A stretch of 62,002 nucleotides of DNA, taken from positions 1 to 62,002 of the forward strand of contig NZ_JACJSV010000019.1 of assembly GCF_014698335.1 (NCBI RefSeq). The letters run 5' to 3'. Each line of letters starts with the position of its first letter. Position 1 is the first letter of the stretch. The notes beneath the pieces are model-generated. The model did not search any database and had not been told where the DNA came from. It worked only from the letters and a program-made list of their open reading frames with translations. The DNA comes from Microcystis viridis FACHB-1342 (GTDB taxonomy: Bacteria; Cyanobacteriota; Cyanobacteriia; Cyanobacteriales; Microcystaceae). This document shows positions 26,483-35,477 of this stretch, piece by piece. Both the position numbers and the translations under genes were made by a program.

Positions 26483-26593
26483 ATGTTCCAATGGTTACAG
26501 CGATTTGATAAAATTTCAGAATGGGTTGTTCTGTGCTTTTTTAGCCAGCAATGGTTGAAACCCTTGTCAAACCTAGAAGGTGATCCTATTTAA
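26483..26593 (+). CDS. Possible 36-aa small protein
   Basis: A frame from ATG at 26483 encodes MFQWLQRFDKISEWVVLCFF and 16 more residues to TAA at 26591. It has an amphipathic N-terminus and a short hydrophobic stretch. No clear ribosome site. It could be a real membrane-associated peptide or chance; I do not recognise it. Confidence 0.25.
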   Translation: MFQWLQRFDKISEWVVLCFFSQQWLKPLSNLEGDPI

Positions 26594-26789
26594 GACGGGT
26601 AAATTAGTCAATTTCACCCACAACGATGATCTTTTTTTTATGTAGTTTTATTGCAAAAAAAAAGTTTTTTTGACAAAAAGCACAAAGTATGATACAGGCG
26701 CAAGGTGTTTCTGGTGGCGAGTAATTATTGTAGAGGGGGGAGATGGGAGAATAAATAAAAGCAATCTCCTGACGACCGACGACCGACTA

Positions 26790-26816
26790 CTGATAACTGA
26801 TAACTGATAACTGATG
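26790..26816. repeat. AACTGAT heptamer run fused to a start codon
   Basis: Four heptamer units end exactly at the ATG of the following gene, whose first bases (CTGATGAAAAG) continue the repeat. The Shine-Dalgarno position is occupied by repeat sequence. Confidence 0.85.
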
Positions 26817-28259
26817 AAAAGATTAGCTTGGTTTGATCGCTTAGTTTTAGCGAGTATTTTGGCTTTAATTGCCGCGATATCGTCGATTTTGATCCAGGGA
26901 AATCAAGTCCCGACCCGAGGGGAGAATTTTAGCTGGCAAGGGCGAAAAATCGGCGTTAGGGACAATTATTTTACTTTAAGTTTTAATCGACCGATTGACC
27001 GTTCCGATATAGAAACCAGCTTGGTGATCAATCCTCCCTTACCGGGTAAAATTAGCTGGGCCGGAGATCGCTTGACCTATACTTTGACGGAATTGCCCAT
27101 CTACGGCAAGAAATATCAAGTAAAGTTACCCATTGCCCAAGGTGAGGACTTTATCGGCGAATTTTACAGCCACGATCGAGCTTTTGCCTATATTGGAGTC
27201 AACCAAGAGGAAAGAGGCCGTTTAATCGTCTGTAATATCATTCAGGGGGCAAATAAGGTCACAGAACTGAAAAAAACCATCCTTACCCCTGGGGATCTAG
27301 TGGTCACGGATTTTCAAATCTATCCGAGGGGGGATAGAATTTTATTCTCGGCCTTCGATCGTTCTGACTTAGGACGAGATACCCCAAAACAGCAACTTTA
27401 CACAATTACCACGGGTTTAAATCATGACGAAAATAGTCAAAATTTGCCTAGTGGTCGTATAGAAAGGTTTTTAGATGCGAAAACCTATCAAAATCTGCGC
27501 TTTAATCTCTCAGATAACGGCAAAACCCTAATCGTGCAGAGAATCAATCACGGGAATCCGGGGGATGCCAGTTTATGGGTAATCAGCGATGATGGACAAT
27601 CGCGACCGTTAGGAATACAAGGGGATATTTTTTTACTATCTCCCGACGGTAAAAAAGCGGTTGTCAGTCAAACGGGAGGGGTAGCGGTGATTCCTTTGGA
27701 TGTGCAAGGGGGAAAACCGCAATTTTTGCCCACCTACGAGAAAATACTCGCTTTTTCCCGGGATGGTCGCCAAAAACTCATGGTGAAATCGGAACCAGAT
27801 AATCAGCGATCGCTATTTTTGCTCAATGATCAGGGAGAGTCAAGACTACTATTAAGAACAGCTAATCCGATTATTAGCTGTGAATTTGAACCGCGACAGG
27901 AAAAAACCCTTTACTGTCTGAAAAGCGATCTGGTTATGGGCAGCGATGGCAAGGTGAAAGAAGAACCATTTTTAGCGATTATTGAGCTAAAAACGGGTAA
28001 AATGATCCCCCTGCTGGCCTTACCTAATTATCGTGACGTGCAGATGAGTATGTCTCCCGATGGCGTGGCTTTATTATTTGATCAGTTAGCAACCATACCT
28101 TTTGGAGTCGGAAATGATTTAGTCACTGGGGAGGGGTCGAGTATTGCCGATGGTCGTCTCTGGTTATTACCGCTTCCTGATCAGTTCAGTCCCAATAGCA
28201 TCCCGAAAATTTTACCTCAAGAACTCAACCCTGGTTTTAAACCCCGTTGGCTGCCCTAA
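26814..28259 (+). CDS. Membrane-anchored beta-propeller (TolB-like) protein
   Basis: 481 aa. An N-terminal membrane helix (LVLASILALIAAISSILIQG) anchors an extracytoplasmic region. Residues about 35-120 resemble an SbsA-type Ig-like domain (TLSFNRPIDRSDIETSLVIN, LTYTLTELPIYGKKYQVKLP). The remainder has repeated blades of the WD40/TolB type (NLRFNLSDNGKTLIVQRI, IFLLSPDGKKAVVSQTGG, VQMSMSPDGVALLF). Function unknown. Its start codon is embedded in a heptamer repeat, so the translation start may have moved. Confidence 0.65.
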   Translation: MKRLAWFDRLVLASILALIAAISSILIQGNQVPTRGENFSWQGRKIGVRDNYFTLSFNRPIDRSDIETSLVINPPLPGKISWAGDRLTYTLTELPIYGKKYQVKLPIAQGEDFIGEFYSHDRAFAYIGVNQEERGRLIVCNIIQGANKVTELKKTILTPGDLVVTDFQIYPRGDRILFSAFDRSDLGRDTPKQQLYTITTGLNHDENSQNLPSGRIERFLDAKTYQNLRFNLSDNGKTLIVQRINHGNPGDASLWVISDDGQSRPLGIQGDIFLLSPDGKKAVVSQTGGVAVIPLDVQGGKPQFLPTYEKILAFSRDGRQKLMVKSEPDNQRSLFLLNDQGESRLLLRTANPIISCEFEPRQEKTLYCLKSDLVMGSDGKVKEEPFLAIIELKTGKMIPLLALPNYRDVQMSMSPDGVALLFDQLATIPFGVGNDLVTGEGSSIADGRLWLLPLPDQFSPNSIPKILPQELNPGFKPRWLP

Positions 28260-28467
28260 CACAGCAGAATTAAGGAGTTAGGAGTCAGTCCCGATGAAAA
28301 AATTTTCACCCCCACAGATGAAAGAGGTTTCCTTCCCTACACCCCACACCCTACACCCTCTTTCAAGTCAGGAGACAGGAGAGAAATCTTTCCCTAATCA
28401 GGTGACTCGGAGAATGCTGACTCCCGAAAACGAAAACCTCATACCTCACCATTAAGATAAGTGCTAT

Positions 28468-30705
28468 ATGCTACTTCAGCGATTTGCTTTTTTATTGCGT
28501 CCCAGTGGCGATATCGAGATCGAGCGGGGGATTCGGACTTTATTGGCGCTCGCGGTACCGATTATTATCGGTGATATTTTAGATCAGTCAGAATTGGGGT
28601 TAATGGTCGGTTTAGCGGCTCAAACCTTGATTTTAGCGGATGTGGGGGGGCTTTACTGCCTGAGAGCGAAAACCCTAGTCGCTACGACTATCGGGATGGC
28701 TTTAGCTTTGATTATCGGCACATTAGCCAGTGCTTGGCTAGGATTGACCGTAGTGATAGTTTTTTGCGGGTTGTTTCTAGCGGGTTATTTGACGGTTTAC
28801 GGGGAAAATGGGGCGTTAGCTGGGGTAGTAATCAGTTTATTGCTGCTTTTGGCCGTTTCTTTGCCATCGGGAGATATGATCGTCGCTTTACAACGGGCCG
28901 GAATTGCTGTGTTGGGAGGGGGATGGACAATTTTTTTAGCCCTGTTTATCTGGCCTTTTCGTCCTAATCAGCCTTTACGTCAGGTAACAGCGGAAAATTT
29001 TCAGGGTATCGCCACCTATCTCCGTTCTTTGCCTTTACACTCTTGTTCTAATGCTCATGAGGAGCCATATTTTGACCAAATTCGCCAGCTGTTGCTCCGT
29101 TCGCGGAAAACTGTCACCTTAACCCGTCGGGGACGTTGGGGAAAGAGTGAGCTGCGGGAATTGTTAATCGTCTTGATTGAAGATAGCGATCGCATTAATA
29201 CCAGCTTGATTGCGCTGCGAGAATTGCTTCATCTTCATCCCTTGCCACAACTGACCACGGTGGGTATTTTATTAGAAGATATTCTCGTGCAAGTGGCGGA
29301 AATTAGCGAAGATATTGCCGGGTTAATTTTGGGTAGAAATAAACGACCGGATTGTGAGCGCTTGCAGCTATTACTCAAGGCGATCGAGCAGCAAAAAAAC
29401 CTGCAAGCTAAAGTTTTAGAAAATGCCCAAGATGATTATAGCAGTTATGTGGCAATTTCCCAATTAAATAATCGTTTAAAAAAATTATTTAAACAGCTAA
29501 AAATAGCCAGTGAAACAGCGCAACATTTGCGGCAAAGCGAGGAATTTCCAGATAAAAAAAATCCCTGGCAGCGGAACTTTGAAGGGATAGAAAAAGAGTA
29601 CGGTCAAGAAAAAGCTTGGTGGGAACCATTAAAATCTAATTTTAATCTAGAATCGCCCCTATTTCGCCATGGTTTACGCTTAGGTTTGGGAAGTGCGCTA
29701 GGAGTTTTGATTTACAATAAGCTAGGAATTACCCATAGTTTTTGGATTGGTTTAACCTTAGTTATTGTGTTAAAACCAGATTTTAGCTTGACTTTTCAAC
29801 GCTTTTTTAATCGGGTGTTTGGCACGATTTTAGGCTCGTTGTTTGTTTTGGCATTGTTGCCAATTATAGATAATTCGATCTGGTTAGAAATTATTGGGGT
29901 GATTTCTATAGCGATCGCTTTAGCTTTAGTGCGATTTCACTATAGTTTAGCCGTATTTTTTATCACAATTTTTGCTTTAATTATCAGTCGTCTCGATGCC
30001 AGCAATGACGGGATTAATTTAGAGTATATCAGAATAGTTTATACTTTAATCGGTAGTGCTTTAGCCTTTGTACTTTCCTTCGGTTTTTTACGGGTTAATG
30101 AAGATGAACGTTTTTCCCTCGCTGCCATTAAAGCATTAGAAGCTAATCAAATATTTTTTCAGTCAGTTATGGCAGTTTATTTGGGAGAATCATCCTATCA
30201 AACTGCAATTTTATCTTCCTATCGCAATAAAGCTCGACGAGCAAATACAACTATGCAAACGGCCTTACAACGATTAATTGATGATCCTAGCACACCCTTT
30301 CCACAAATGGAACCGGCAATCACTTTAAGTAATTATATTCCTCGTTTTGGTCGCGGGGTGACAGTTTTATTGACGGAATTGGAACAATATCGCGGTAGTC
30401 CTCCCCATCCTAATCTAAGTCTGTTCACGCAACAAATAACCCAAGCTTTGACGCAATTAACCCAAGCTTTGCAAGCAAATAATCCTCCTTCTCCCTTACC
30501 TCCCCTCGAAGATACTTTAGAAAATATCCTCGATCATTTGCAAGAATTGCGAGAGGAAAGGTTAGTGGAAATTGGCCATCAAAAAGAGGGAACTAATCTC
30601 CAGAAATATTTAGGGGATTATAATATTGTTACCACGGAACTTGTGGAATTATCCAGTCGCGTTGGGGTAATGAACACAGCAATTGATCGTTTTATTAGAA
30701 GTTAA
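28468..30705 (+). CDS. FUSC-family membrane transporter-like protein
   Basis: 745 aa in the pattern of FUSC/YccS/aromatic-acid exporter proteins. One hydrophobic block (about 20-160) is followed by a long soluble helical region. A second hydrophobic block (about 400-540, including GLRLGLGSALGVLIYNKLG, SFWIGLTLVIVLKPDFSLTF and RFFNRVFGTILGSLFVLALL) is followed by a helical C-terminus. SFWIGLTLVIVLKPDFSLTFQR is close to the FUSC signature. Substrate unknown. Stands alone between non-coding gaps. Confidence 0.82.
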   Translation: MLLQRFAFLLRPSGDIEIERGIRTLLALAVPIIIGDILDQSELGLMVGLAAQTLILADVGGLYCLRAKTLVATTIGMALALIIGTLASAWLGLTVVIVFCGLFLAGYLTVYGENGALAGVVISLLLLLAVSLPSGDMIVALQRAGIAVLGGGWTIFLALFIWPFRPNQPLRQVTAENFQGIATYLRSLPLHSCSNAHEEPYFDQIRQLLLRSRKTVTLTRRGRWGKSELRELLIVLIEDSDRINTSLIALRELLHLHPLPQLTTVGILLEDILVQVAEISEDIAGLILGRNKRPDCERLQLLLKAIEQQKNLQAKVLENAQDDYSSYVAISQLNNRLKKLFKQLKIASETAQHLRQSEEFPDKKNPWQRNFEGIEKEYGQEKAWWEPLKSNFNLESPLFRHGLRLGLGSALGVLIYNKLGITHSFWIGLTLVIVLKPDFSLTFQRFFNRVFGTILGSLFVLALLPIIDNSIWLEIIGVISIAIALALVRFHYSLAVFFITIFALIISRLDASNDGINLEYIRIVYTLIGSALAFVLSFGFLRVNEDERFSLAAIKALEANQIFFQSVMAVYLGESSYQTAILSSYRNKARRANTTMQTALQRLIDDPSTPFPQMEPAITLSNYIPRFGRGVTVLLTELEQYRGSPPHPNLSLFTQQITQALTQLTQALQANNPPSPLPPLEDTLENILDHLQELREERLVEIGHQKEGTNLQKYLGDYNIVTTELVELSSRVGVMNTAIDRFIRS

Positions 30706-30734
30706 AATTTAGTTATAACAACAGAATTTAGTAG

Positions 30735-32807
30735 TCAGGAGGAAAATCGATTAACTTCGATAATTTCCGTATATTCAAAATTATTAGGACTGCGTTTCAC
30801 TAGAGAATAATCAACACCATGAAGATTAATTAAGTCCTCTTGACAATCTGCTTTCGGAGAATTATACACTAACACATATTCTTTACCGATATAGGGAGAA
30901 ATCTCGGTTTCTACTTCTCCTCTCCATTGAGTTTTTGTCACTAAAACAACTAACTGATTGGCTAATTTAGGAATAGCGATCGCGACTTGCCGACGATAGA
31001 TATGATCAAGACTACCAAAAGGGGAATCCATCACCAGAGGAAAAGTGCTGCTATCAATTCCCATCAAAGTATTTTTCTGACTCCATTCTCGCACTCGATC
31101 GATAATTCCCCCGATAAAAGATAAACTAAGAATCTGATTTTCTCCGGTAGAAGCTGCCACGGGAATTGCGAATCCTGTGGTATTTTCTAATAGTCTTACC
31201 TCGTAATCGGGACTAATACGGGGAATATAGGGAGTAAAAGAAATTGAGCTAAAGATTTCCTGTACCCGTTTTTCTAAGGACAAACGAAACTGATTTTCTA
31301 ATCTCTGTCTTACCTCACTAATGCGATTAATTGCCTCTTGAGTCGCTAAAATACGTCGTTGTCCTAAATTAGATTTTTCCTCTTTTTGTTGCTGTTTTTG
31401 TACCTGCTTTTGCAGGGATTCTAACTCTTTTTCATAGATATCTAGTTGATTTTTATTGCTGCCCTGTTCCAAGCGTAAATCTTTTAGGGAATCCTCGATC
31501 GCATCTAAGCGAGATTGCAGATTTTTAATATCTTCATCGGGATAATGGCGAAATTTATCCCGCACTTCATCTAATTCTGATTCTACTAAAGATAATTCTA
31601 AGCGCCACTGGTGAATATTAGCTTGATAATTATCCACTTCTTGCCAAAAATCTAAGACTTTTTTATCCATTTCTTTGACTGTGGAAGATAAGCGAATGGC
31701 TGCTTCTTCTACATCGGCCATTCCTGCTTTATTCATCCAATCTTGTACCTGTAAATAAGCTTGGCTATTTTCCTGTAATTCCTGACCACAAATACATTTT
31801 TTTCCCTCTAATAATTGTTGGACAAATTGCTGTTTGATACCACTGGGTAATTCCCCTTGTTGTCGTAGGCGATCGATTAATTGCTGAAAATTTTGATTAA
31901 TTTCTTTTAAAAAGACTTGATAAGCTTGCTGAGAAATTAATTTCTTTAACTTATCCTTAGTTCTGACTAAATCTTGCCGCAGATTTCTTTCCTGTTGTTC
32001 TAATTTTTCTTTTAACTGTTTTAATTCCTCGGCACCACTTAACTCTAGTAAGCGATTAGTCACGGCTTTTTTTAATTCTTCTTGCTGGGATAACTGGCTA
32101 ATAATATCCTGCTGACGCTGTTTTAATTTCTCGAAATCCTGCTCAATTTTACTTTCCTGTTTTAATAACTTTTTTAAATCCGATTCCCCTAAATCTTTAA
32201 GCTCATCTTGTAAAGATTTCTTAGCTTTTTTTAAATGCTCGATCGCTCGATCTAATACTTTAACTCCCAATAATTCCTTTGTATCTTCGGCGATTTTACC
32301 TTGGCTACTACTACGAAATTGATGATCGATATATTCCCCATCAAAAAAGAAATAACGGTGTAAACTTTCGGGTAAAATTTGATTAATAATATCCTCCGCT
32401 GGTTGATTGGGTGTGTACCAATTACCATCATCACCAGCGTAGAGCATATATAAACTATTTGAACCGTATTTAATCTTACTATTTACATCTTGGTAGGCGA
32501 AAAATTTTCGTTTTACCTGATAGCGTTTATTTTCATGTTCAAAGTTTACTTCCGCGGAACATTCTATGGAGGTTCCCGTTGTTACTTCGGTAATTGCCCG
32601 TTTATTAACTAATAACTCTGGTTCGGCAAAAGCTGCTGTAAATTTTTCATAAAGAACCCAGGTACAAGCATTTAAAATTGTTGTTTTTCCTGCCCCATTA
32701 TTGCCATAAATTACCGTCGTATTGCGAGAACTCGCCGCTAAATGTATCTCAGGAGTCTTACCATAAAATTGTCGAAAATTACATAACTTTATTGATAGTA
32801 GTTTCAT
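30735..32807 (-). CDS. dndD: DndD-like SMC/AAA ATPase (DNA phosphorothioation)
   Basis: 690 aa. Walker A is VIYGNNGAGKTTILNACTW (residue 32 on). Two long coiled coils (about 190-310 and 390-500) flank a zinc-hook-like GKKCICGQELQ. The ABC signature is AASTGENQILSLSFIGG and Walker B/D-loop LVMDSPFGSLDH. FNG-type SMC layout with FRQFYGKTPEIHLA and FFFDGEYIDHQF matches DndD, the ATPase of the DndBCDE sulfur-modification system. No dndB or dndC adjoins it, but dndE is at 41905. A 58-aa partner gene precedes it on the same strand. DndD and other defence SMC ATPases are hard to separate by eye. Confidence 0.72.
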   Translation of the reverse strand: MKLLSIKLCNFRQFYGKTPEIHLAASSRNTTVIYGNNGAGKTTILNACTWVLYEKFTAAFAEPELLVNKRAITEVTTGTSIECSAEVNFEHENKRYQVKRKFFAYQDVNSKIKYGSNSLYMLYAGDDGNWYTPNQPAEDIINQILPESLHRYFFFDGEYIDHQFRSSSQGKIAEDTKELLGVKVLDRAIEHLKKAKKSLQDELKDLGESDLKKLLKQESKIEQDFEKLKQRQQDIISQLSQQEELKKAVTNRLLELSGAEELKQLKEKLEQQERNLRQDLVRTKDKLKKLISQQAYQVFLKEINQNFQQLIDRLRQQGELPSGIKQQFVQQLLEGKKCICGQELQENSQAYLQVQDWMNKAGMADVEEAAIRLSSTVKEMDKKVLDFWQEVDNYQANIHQWRLELSLVESELDEVRDKFRHYPDEDIKNLQSRLDAIEDSLKDLRLEQGSNKNQLDIYEKELESLQKQVQKQQQKEEKSNLGQRRILATQEAINRISEVRQRLENQFRLSLEKRVQEIFSSISFTPYIPRISPDYEVRLLENTTGFAIPVAASTGENQILSLSFIGGIIDRVREWSQKNTLMGIDSSTFPLVMDSPFGSLDHIYRRQVAIAIPKLANQLVVLVTKTQWRGEVETEISPYIGKEYVLVYNSPKADCQEDLINLHGVDYSLVKRSPNNFEYTEIIEVNRFSS

Positions 32808-32848
32808 ATTTATATGGAGGGGATGATGGGGAAGTTTTTTCAGTAAAC

Positions 32849-32872
32849 CGATAACTGATAACTGATAACTGA
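32849..32872. repeat. AACTGAT heptamer run between dndD and its small partner
   Basis: Three to four CGATAACTGAT-type units fill most of the 65-base gap between the 58-aa gene and dndD. It displaces any normal spacer between two probably co-transcribed genes. Confidence 0.8.
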
Positions 32873-33049
32873 TTATTGAATTACTTCTTTAATAATTGTT
32901 AAAACATCATCATTGATATTGCGAGGATTGCGCTGGTATAACTTATCTCTTTCCAATTTTAAAACGCGATCGATGATTTTTCGCACATCTTCGGGAGCGT
33001 TTAAAATCGGTTCTTGGATATTTTGGAGATTATTATCAGGATTAGTCAT
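32873..33049 (-). CDS. 58-aa small protein preceding dndD
   Basis: Encodes MTNPDNNLQNIQEPILNAPE followed by DVRKIIDRVLKLERDKL and YQRNPRNINDDVLTIIKEVIQ. Helical and charged, with no membrane segment. It is on the same strand as dndD, 65 bases upstream of it, with only heptamer repeats between. Similar small helical proteins accompany DNA-modification ATPases, which makes it a plausible accessory. That comparison is from memory and not tested. Preceded by a CCCT on the coding strand, with no clear Shine-Dalgarno site. Confidence 0.6.
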   Translation of the reverse strand: MTNPDNNLQNIQEPILNAPEDVRKIIDRVLKLERDKLYQRNPRNINDDVLTIIKEVIQ

Positions 33050-33150
33050 AGGGCAGATTTTTTAATATTTACAGCTGCTGCATTTCCAACAAAATCCCTG
33101 CCGGGGTACGTTAATCTATTGCTAACGCACCCTCAGCCTAGATTGTTTCC

Positions 33151-33741
33151 CTAGACGAAACTTAAATAGGGTAACTTTTGCGCGGTAGATTGAATCAGAT
33201 CGAGATTTTGTAACAGCTGTCTGCAGGTATCCCAACCCCCTTCTATTAACATCTGTCGGGAACCTTCATTCATAGACACGGTAGCGACAAAATCCCCCCA
33301 TTCCACTGTCATGGTTGTCAAGGAAAGATCGACGGGAATTTCGGGATTAGCGGCAATTAAATCCTGTAAATGGGTGATGGTTTTTGCCTCAGCAGTGACA
33401 CAGGGAACCCCATTAGCGATACAATTGCCAAAAAATATTTCGGCGAAACTTTCCCCGATAATTGCTTGAATTCCCCAACGTAAAATCGCTTGCGGTGCGT
33501 GTTCCCGAGAAGAGCCACAACCAAAATTACCATTGACTACCAGAATTTTCGCCCCTTGGTACTGGGGTAGATCGAAAGGATGACTCCCCTGTAAAGCGGA
33601 TCGATCATCGGCGAACACTTGTTCGCCTAAACCTTCAAAGGTGATACAACGCAAAAAACGAGCCGGAATAATGCGATCGGTGTCAATATCGTTGCCTCGC
33701 AAGGGTAAAGCTCGTCCAGAGATGGTTTTAACTTGACTCAT
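33151..33741 (-). CDS. leuD: 3-isopropylmalate dehydratase small subunit
   Basis: 196 aa swivel-domain subunit of the aconitase-like enzyme of leucine synthesis. [17 protein letters not shown] at the N-terminus and [21 protein letters not shown] carry the substrate-binding loop. The large subunit leuC is not in the window, a common split in cyanobacteria. Confidence 0.93.
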   Translation of the reverse strand: MSQVKTISGRALPLRGNDIDTDRIIPARFLRCITFEGLGEQVFADDRSALQGSHPFDLPQYQGAKILVVNGNFGCGSSREHAPQAILRWGIQAIIGESFAEIFFGNCIANGVPCVTAEAKTITHLQDLIAANPEIPVDLSLTTMTVEWGDFVATVSMNEGSRQMLIEGGWDTCRQLLQNLDLIQSTAQKLPYLSFV

Positions 33742-33750
33742 GATCTTTTT

Positions 33751-34283
33751 CTAACTTTTACTAGCAGTGATAAAAAAGGTGGTTGCATCTTGCCATACCC
33801 CCTGATCGGTGGCATTTTTCTCGATTTCTCGGCGATAATTGTTCACTAGAGTCGCAATTTCGGCAGCCGATAGGCGATCAAACCGCCTTTTTTTAACCAT
33901 TGATACCATTTTGCCAGCACTTGCGGGATATCGGGGAAAAGTGCAATCGCCAGAGAACAGGTAATCAGATCGAAACTAGACTCGGCAAAGTCAATGGCAG
34001 CTATATCAGCGTTAATTAGGTCAATATTCTCGATATTTAATGCTTCTAGCTTTTTTTCGGCTCTGGCAATCATTTCCGGCGTGAAATCAACCCCGATGAC
34101 ACTTTTTACTTTTGGGGCAATTGCGACCGCTATAAATCCCGTTCCCACGTCTAGCACAGATTGGCTTTTTTGTAAATAGAGATAATTTACTAATTTAAGG
34201 GCGCGAGCTTGCGTAAAATCGTTATCGTAATCGTGACGAAGGGCATAAAAATCAATTACTTGACGCTGATAATCGTTGCTCAA
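33751..34283 (-). pseudogene. Class I SAM methyltransferase with internal deletion and frameshift
   Basis: The first 135 residues are a normal SAM fold (VLDVGTGFIAVAIAPKVK, DLITCSLAIALFPD, KWYQWLKKGG). After GGLIA the frame runs into a stop at 33846. In another frame the same DNA continues LSAAEIATLVNNYRREIEKN and ends VWQDATTFFITASKS with TAG at 33751-33753, which looks like the family C-terminus. About 90-100 residues of the substrate domain seem to be missing at the junction near 33885. The product is unlikely to work. Confidence 0.7.
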
Positions 34284-34288
34284 CTTCT

Positions 34289-34840
34289 CTATTGCCCAAT
34301 TATCGACAAAGACTGACCCAATTGACTTAAATTAAGAGCATGGCCGCCGGTAACTAGATAAACCGCGTCTGCTATTGTGCCAATTCTACGACAGAGATCG
34401 CCTAAACGATCGCGAAACAGACGACCGAGGGGATAAGCGGGAACCACACCCCAACCGGTTTCTTCCGCCACCAGAATAACATCAACCGCCGCATTTTTGA
34501 GGGAATACAAGAATCGATCGCTGATTTCTAACCATTCAGCTGCCGACATTTCTAAACAATTGGCTACCCAAGTACCGAGGGAATCGATCAATAAACAGTG
34601 AGTAAATGGGCTATTATCAATAGTTTCGCTTAATTGTCGGGGAATTTCTTGGGTTTGCCATTGGGGGGAACGTCGCTGCCGGTGTTTTTCAATGCGATCG
34701 CACCATTCTTGATCTTTTTCATCCACCGAGGAGGTGGCGATATAAATAACGGGTTTTTGGCTGATTTTGGCTAAATATTCGGCCCATTCACTTTTCCCAG
34801 AACGGGCAGCCCCTGTAACTAGGATAATTTTTTCATCCAC
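34289..34840 (-). CDS. cobU: Adenosylcobinamide kinase / GTP:cobinamide-phosphate guanylyltransferase
   Basis: 183 aa bifunctional enzyme of nucleotide loop assembly in cobalamin synthesis. P-loop LVTGAARSGKSEWAE at residue 7, a DEKDQEWCDRIEKHRQRRSPQW segment containing the histidine that accepts GMP in the family, and VAEETGWGVVPAYPLGRLFRD near the C-terminus. Third cobalamin locus in the window, 5 bases upstream of the broken methyltransferase. Confidence 0.93.
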   Translation of the reverse strand: MDEKIILVTGAARSGKSEWAEYLAKISQKPVIYIATSSVDEKDQEWCDRIEKHRQRRSPQWQTQEIPRQLSETIDNSPFTHCLLIDSLGTWVANCLEMSAAEWLEISDRFLYSLKNAAVDVILVAEETGWGVVPAYPLGRLFRDRLGDLCRRIGTIADAVYLVTGGHALNLSQLGQSLSIIGQ

Positions 34841-34888
34841 GATCGAGATTTTGGCAAATAACTAAAGTATATACGGAAGAAAACTGTC

Positions 34889-35281
34889 CTATTCTGCATC
34901 ATCAAAACGGTGAATATCATCATCTCCTAAATATTCGCCATTTTGCACCTCAATCATCACCAGAGGAATAGAACCGGGGTTTTCCACCCGATGACGGGTA
35001 TTCATGGGAACGTATGTAGATTCTTTTTGTTTGAGGAGAGTTTCTTTTTCATCACAGATTACCCGCGCTGTACCGGAGACGACAATCCAGTGTTCACTGC
35101 GATGGTAGTGCATTTGGGTACTCATGTGATGGCCGGGTTTAATGACAATGCGATTGATGCGATACCGGGAACCTTCCTCCAATACCGTCACTGTTCCCCA
35201 GGGGGGAGTCCGCGTCATTTCTAGGTCTTGGGGAGAAGGGGAGGGATCATTAATTAAGTCATCCATGGTGGTGGTCTCCAA
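34889..35281 (-). CDS. Cupin, mannose-6-phosphate isomerase type II-like
   Basis: 130 aa single cupin domain. Motif 1 is HHMSTQMHYHRSEHWIVVSG and motif 2 is YVPMNTRHRVENPG, both with the metal-binding histidines and glutamate. The fold matches the C-terminal domain of mannose-6-phosphate isomerase/GDP-mannose pyrophosphorylase fusions. It probably acts in sugar nucleotide metabolism for the cell surface. Confidence 0.82.
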   Translation of the reverse strand: METTTMDDLINDPSPSPQDLEMTRTPPWGTVTVLEEGSRYRINRIVIKPGHHMSTQMHYHRSEHWIVVSGTARVICDEKETLLKQKESTYVPMNTRHRVENPGSIPLVMIEVQNGEYLGDDDIHRFDDAE

Positions 35282-35333
35282 ACTTGATTAACATTCTAGT
35301 GGACAATCTCTGGTTTGCAGCTATTAGCTAAAG

Positions 35334-35477
35334 GTGTGTGGGGTGTGGGGTGTGGGGTGTGGGGTGTGGGGTGTGGGGTGATGGGGTGATGGGGAGAATA
35401 AATAAAATAATCTATTGAATCCTGTCTCGGAGTCTCCTGTCTCGGAGTCTCCTGTCTCCTGATAACTGATAACTGAT
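35334..35477. repeat. Heptamer and related repeats between the cupin and flotillin genes
   Basis: Seven or more GGGGTGT units (35334-35390) are followed by three CTGTCTCGGAGTCTC units (about 35420-35457) and then an AACTGAT run (35460-35477). A minus-strand frame of 61 codons at 35296-35481 is just these repeats. Confidence 0.88.
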
